Below are positions 14,109 through 14,969 of a DNA stretch of 14,969 nt, in pieces (position 1 is the first letter of the stretch; every line of letters starts with the position of its first letter). This DNA comes from SFLA01 sp045533895 (GTDB lineage: Bacteria; Bacillota; Clostridia; Oscillospirales; CAG-382), in the NCBI GenBank assembly GCA_045533895.1, contig JAZSIT010000018.1:1-14969 (forward strand), in the 5' to 3' direction. The notes beneath the pieces are model-generated. The model was given only the letters and a program-made list of their open reading frames with translations, was not told the DNA's origin and ran no database searches. Both the position numbers and the translations under genes were made by a program.

Positions 14109-14969
14109 ATGAAAAAAGTATTAGCTTTTCTCCTCGTTGCTGTTATGCTGTTTGCTCTTTGCGCTTGTAACGACAGCGAGACTTCCAAGGATCCTGCAGA
14201 TGAATCCGTAGCAGGCACCTCCACTCCCGCAGAAGATTCTTCTACTCCTGCAGATGAACCCTCTGACGAACCTTCCGATGAACCTTCTGATGAACCTTCT
14301 GACGAACCCTCCGATGAACCTTCTGACGAAGTTTCTACCGAACCCGGCGTTGAGCTTCCTGCAGATACCAACAAGTACGTATCCTTCGGCGCTCCCAACA
14401 CCGGCGACCGTATTACTGATGCTGATTCCGTAATTCTTACCGGTTACAACGAAGAACTCGTTGAAGGCGCAGTTGTTCTTTACGACGCACGCTATGGCGC
14501 AACCACTCCCGCAGGTCTTGACGACTATGCAGTTCTCGTAGCTGAATATCAGGCTAAGCCCCTCTTCGGTTACGTTAAGACCGCTTTCTACGCAGTAGGC
14601 GAAGCTTCCGACGCAGTTGCAATTCCCGAAGACGGTTTTGTAGTTGTTGCTTCCAAGCTTCAGGAGTCTGACGTTAAGGCTCTCACCGCTTACACCAATG
14701 AAGACTCTATTTATCCTCACGGTATCCAGGTTAAGTCCATCGGTTGGGACGCTACCTTCGTAGCTTCCGCTCCTGCACAGGACGGCGTTGTAAACGCTAA
14801 CGAGTACGGCGCAGTTGTATCTCACGTTGACGTTGACAATCCTGATTGGGACTATGCTCAGTTCACCGAAGAAGATTACGATATCGTTGCTGATATTTAC
14901 ATAGCATACGATGAATCTTATCTCTACTACGCAGTAGTAGTTGAAATGGATTATCACTACTGCCCCAAG
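14109..14969 (+). CDS. Lipoprotein with (PSDE)6 linker and possible CBM9/DOMON-like domain (3' end outside window)
   Basis: The frame is open from ATG 14109 to the window end (287 codons seen, no stop). AGGAG at 14096-14100 is 8 nt upstream. Residues 1-19 form a lipoprotein signal peptide ending LCA, with Cys20 the expected lipid-modified residue, so the protein should sit on the outer face of the membrane. An acidic linker rich in Asp, Glu, Pro, Ser and Thr follows (about 21-75), with six exact Pro-Ser-Asp-Glu units at residues 51-74. A folded region comes next (from about YVSFGAPNTGD). Near the window end, DGVVNANEYGAVV followed by IAYDESYLYYAVVV resembles the start and a middle strand of CBM9/DOMON-like carbohydrate-binding domains; this is a tentative memory-based match. 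Codon use is strongly biased (GCA, GTT, TAC, CTT), suggesting high expression. The function is not recognised. Confidence 0.8.
   Translation, partial: MKKVLAFLLVAVMLFALCACNDSETSKDPADESVAGTSTPAEDSSTPADEPSDEPSDEPSDEPSDEPSDEPSDEVSTEPGVELPADTNKYVSFGAPNTGDRITDADSVILTGYNEELVEGAVVLYDARYGATTPAGLDDYAVLVAEYQAKPLFGYVKTAFYAVGEASDAVAIPEDGFVVVASKLQESDVKALTAYTNEDSIYPHGIQVKSIGWDATFVASAPAQDGVVNANEYGAVVSHVDVDNPDWDYAQFTEEDYDIVADIYIAYDESYLYYAVVVEMDYHYCPK
14259..14330 (+). repeat. Six 12-bp tandem units encoding Pro-Ser-Asp-Glu
   Basis: Each unit has the form CCY-TCY-GAY-GAA and encodes PSDE; differences between units are only synonymous third-position changes (CCC/CCT, TCT/TCC, GAC/GAT). This gives the lipoprotein an acidic, extended stalk. 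The mix of synonymous codons argues that the amino acid pattern is kept by selection and the units are not fresh slippage copies. Confidence 0.95.

Noticed and set aside
14121..14957. Long minus-strand open frames opposite the lipoprotein, including one with Gly-Ser-Ser-Glu repeats
   Set aside because: The repeats are just the reverse reading of the PSDE codons. The plus frame has a promoter, a ribosome site, a lipobox and an open end, so the plus gene is real.
1..14969. Signs of a phage, transposon, CRISPR or defence system
   Set aside because: No transposase, integrase, Cas, toxin/antitoxin or restriction motifs and no spaced repeat array were found; gene content is core metabolism and housekeeping.

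Overview
The window looks like chromosome from a Gram-positive, low-to-mid GC Bacillota, most likely a gut-type Clostridia (Oscillospirales-like). The evidence is the AGGAGG-type ribosome sites, sigma-A promoters with extended -10 boxes, LexA boxes of the Bacillus/Clostridium GAAC-N4-GTTC type, and protein families common in that group (Aquifex-type aconitase, eukaryotic-type NADP isocitrate dehydrogenase, MnmM/YtqB, clostridial pyridoxamine kinase). The species cannot be fixed from the sequence. Gene density is high and no stretch over about 130 bases lacks a gene. I see no rRNA, tRNA, CRISPR array, insertion sequence or phage gene.

Layout. (1) 1-1721: the tail of a zinc-ribbon-type membrane protein, a TPM-domain (YgcG-like) membrane protein whose reading frame is broken near 552-581, and thymidine kinase, ending at a strong terminator. 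(2) 1801-2806: one minus-strand gene, a D-2-hydroxyacid dehydrogenase, with its own near-perfect promoter. (3) 2831-9922: a probable seven-gene operon on the plus strand, from a consensus extended -10 promoter to a strong terminator: dapA, dapB, aconitase, NADP isocitrate dehydrogenase, a secreted/membrane-anchored SGNH-like protein that seems to lack catalytic residues, the tRNA methyltransferase MnmM, and pyridoxamine kinase. Gaps between its genes are 29 nt or less and three junctions are ATGA overlaps. (4) 9935-11229: a Y-family DNA polymerase (dinB) behind a promoter covered by two LexA boxes, so very likely SOS-induced. (5) 11258-13996: asparaginyl-tRNA synthetase followed by a type Ic aspartate aminotransferase. 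(6) 14025-14969: a lipoprotein with a (Pro-Ser-Asp-Glu)6 linker, running off the window.

How the genes fit together. Aconitase and isocitrate dehydrogenase turn citrate into 2-oxoglutarate and NADPH. DapA and DapB commit aspartate semialdehyde to diaminopimelate/lysine, and DapB uses NAD(P)H. The aspartate aminotransferase downstream links 2-oxoglutarate/glutamate with oxaloacetate/aspartate and needs PLP, which the pyridoxamine kinase helps supply. The region therefore reads as core aspartate-family and nitrogen metabolism with housekeeping genes. The less ordinary items are the degenerate SGNH-like protein inside the metabolic operon, the tandem LexA boxes of dinB, the broken TPM gene and the repeat-linker lipoprotein.
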